Translations under genes and position numbers: made by a program
Part shown: piece after piece, positions 63,110 to 64,000 of the stretch
How the letters are laid out: every line of letters begins with the position of its first letter
Numbering within the stretch: position 1 is the stretch's first letter
Notes under the pieces: generated by a model
Told to the model about the DNA's origin: nothing
The model's database searches: none
Seen by the model: only the letters and a program-made list of their open reading frames with translations
Assembly: GCA_022495995.1 (NCBI GenBank)
Contig: JAFEMH010000732.1
Location: 186,001-250,000 of the forward strand
Source: Adenophora triphylla var. japonica
Lineage: Eukaryota; Streptophyta; Magnoliopsida; Asterales; Campanulaceae
Direction: 5' to 3'
DNA length: 64,000 bases

Positions 63110-64000
63110 CTGAGATGAAATAGCGTTGCAAGAAAAAATGAGAAATGATGAGTTTTTATTCAGCTATGGAATTATCATTACCAATGCCTATAGCAACCGG
63201 GATAAATGAACAACCAGATTAGAGGGGATAGAAATCTGAGATTAACTGTATACACCACCTTTGGCAGCTGATAAAAGGGAATATAAATTTGAGATCAAGC
63301 GGTTGCACATCCTAATTAAAAATCTTCCGTCCTGATATGTTTATACCACGAGTTTCACCTTTCTTCTATTCGTTCTCTTTAAAAGCCTAATAGATGACTA
63401 GATGTATACACAATAAATTTTATTTTCGAGAAACCCCGTGGTGTCTAGTTCTACTTAGAAACTACTACCTCCGTCCCAAAATGAATGTCCAAACAATTAT
63501 CAAATTTGTTCTTGATCAATCAAGAGTAAATTTGAATAGTTATGGACGTTCATTTTTATTTTTGGACAGAGGGAGTAGACAGTCTGGTTTCTATACTATA
63601 CGCTAAAGGTTATTAGGCTCCATAATGACAATATTCAAAAAGTGACTCTGAAATTTCACATTTTCGCATAGAATGTCTCCCAGCTAGTGCAATTTAATAT
63701 AACAAGAATAACTTCTTTCCATACATATGGCAGCCATTTCTTACACTACCCGCCCCAAGAAAATTAAAAATACAGTAGCACCTTTTAGTATTTGGTTTGG
63801 CTACTATGCCTACGTGGCAGGTCTGAAAGATCCATGCTAAAATAATAGAAGTGACATCATACAGGACAGGATCACAAAAAGAAACCAATACCACTTCGAC
63901 TAATTTAATGAAAGATATTAGGATTAGGATGGATATCCATCCTTTTTCCCTTTTTGTTGTCTACTTTTGAACACTAATGGGCACACCAACTTGAGTAAGT
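63110..64000 (-). other. Intron of the NHL gene (partial), containing a MITE
   Basis: From the acceptor at 63110 to the window end no NHL coding sequence is found on the minus strand. A Stowaway-like MITE sits in it. Confidence 0.6.
63466..63577. mobile_element. Stowaway-like MITE (112 bp)
   Basis: Left end TACCTCCGTCCCAAAATGAA and right end TTTTTGGACAGAGGGAGTA are imperfect inverted repeats with TA borders; inner words AATGTCCA and GGACGTTCATT are also inverted. Confidence 0.75.

Noticed and set aside
1..64000. tRNA or rRNA genes
   Set aside because: None recognised on either strand by eye; the tRNA-like stretches seen are retrotransposon primer sites.

Overview
This is a plant nuclear window, almost certainly from a eudicot. 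It has small GT-AG introns, a dehydrin and an NDR1/HIN1-like gene of plant type, and wall-to-wall Ty1/Copia and Ty3/Gypsy LTR retrotransposons with plant primer-binding sites. I cannot name the species. About 85% of the window is transposon; only two loci look like ordinary host genes, both in the last 8 kb.

Layout, left to right. 1-6767: a decayed Copia element (Copia-1) whose 5' LTR starts outside the window. It sits inside a second Copia element (Copia-2, 6768-10243) of which only the 3' half is visible. Copia-2 was also hit by a solo LTR of SIRE type (8080-9601, target duplication GTAAG). 10244-11184 is AT-rich spacer. 11185-41373 is a 30-kb Gypsy element of the Tat lineage lying on the minus strand (target duplication GAACT), with gag-protease, RT, two RNase H domains and integrase, plus an antisense (plus-strand) gene near its 3' end. 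A second large element (15294-30306, 15.0 kb, plus strand, target duplication GAAAG, identical LTR lengths) is inserted in that antisense gene. A solo LTR (34681-36796, target duplication CAACC) is inserted in the RT.

The 15-kb inner element is the most interesting object. It has Ogre/Tat-like LTRs and primer site and a cut-down gag with a duplicated zinc-knuckle module, but no recognisable reverse transcriptase or integrase. In the place of pol it carries, on the antisense strand, a four-exon gene (24086-27243) for a Plant Mobile Domain (PMD) protein with an internally duplicated C-terminal half and an acidic tail. The outer element likewise carries an antisense gene, of the putative gypsy-type transposon family plus coiled coil, with its own TATA box and G-box. 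Two nested Tat-type elements thus share one architecture with different antisense cargo.

41374-55703: a Stowaway-like MITE, a third Copia element (42418-47546, target duplication GTGTT), remnants of a SIRE-like Copia element (about 48250-49320), two probable terminal-inverted-repeat elements, a TIR-bounded segment holding a first exon of vacuolar ATPase subunit a (53521-54778), and another solo LTR (54838-55703, target duplication AGTCT). 55704-64000: a two-exon dehydrin gene (56472-57106), a 46-bp minisatellite, a young but multiply broken Copia element (58130-62730), and the last exon of an NHL/LEA-2 gene on the minus strand (62819-63109), whose upstream exon lies beyond the window.

Boundaries of complete elements and solo LTRs were set from TG...CA ends plus 5-bp target duplications read directly. 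Family names rest on recognised protein motifs; lineage names below the superfamily level are less certain. Nothing was aligned by program.
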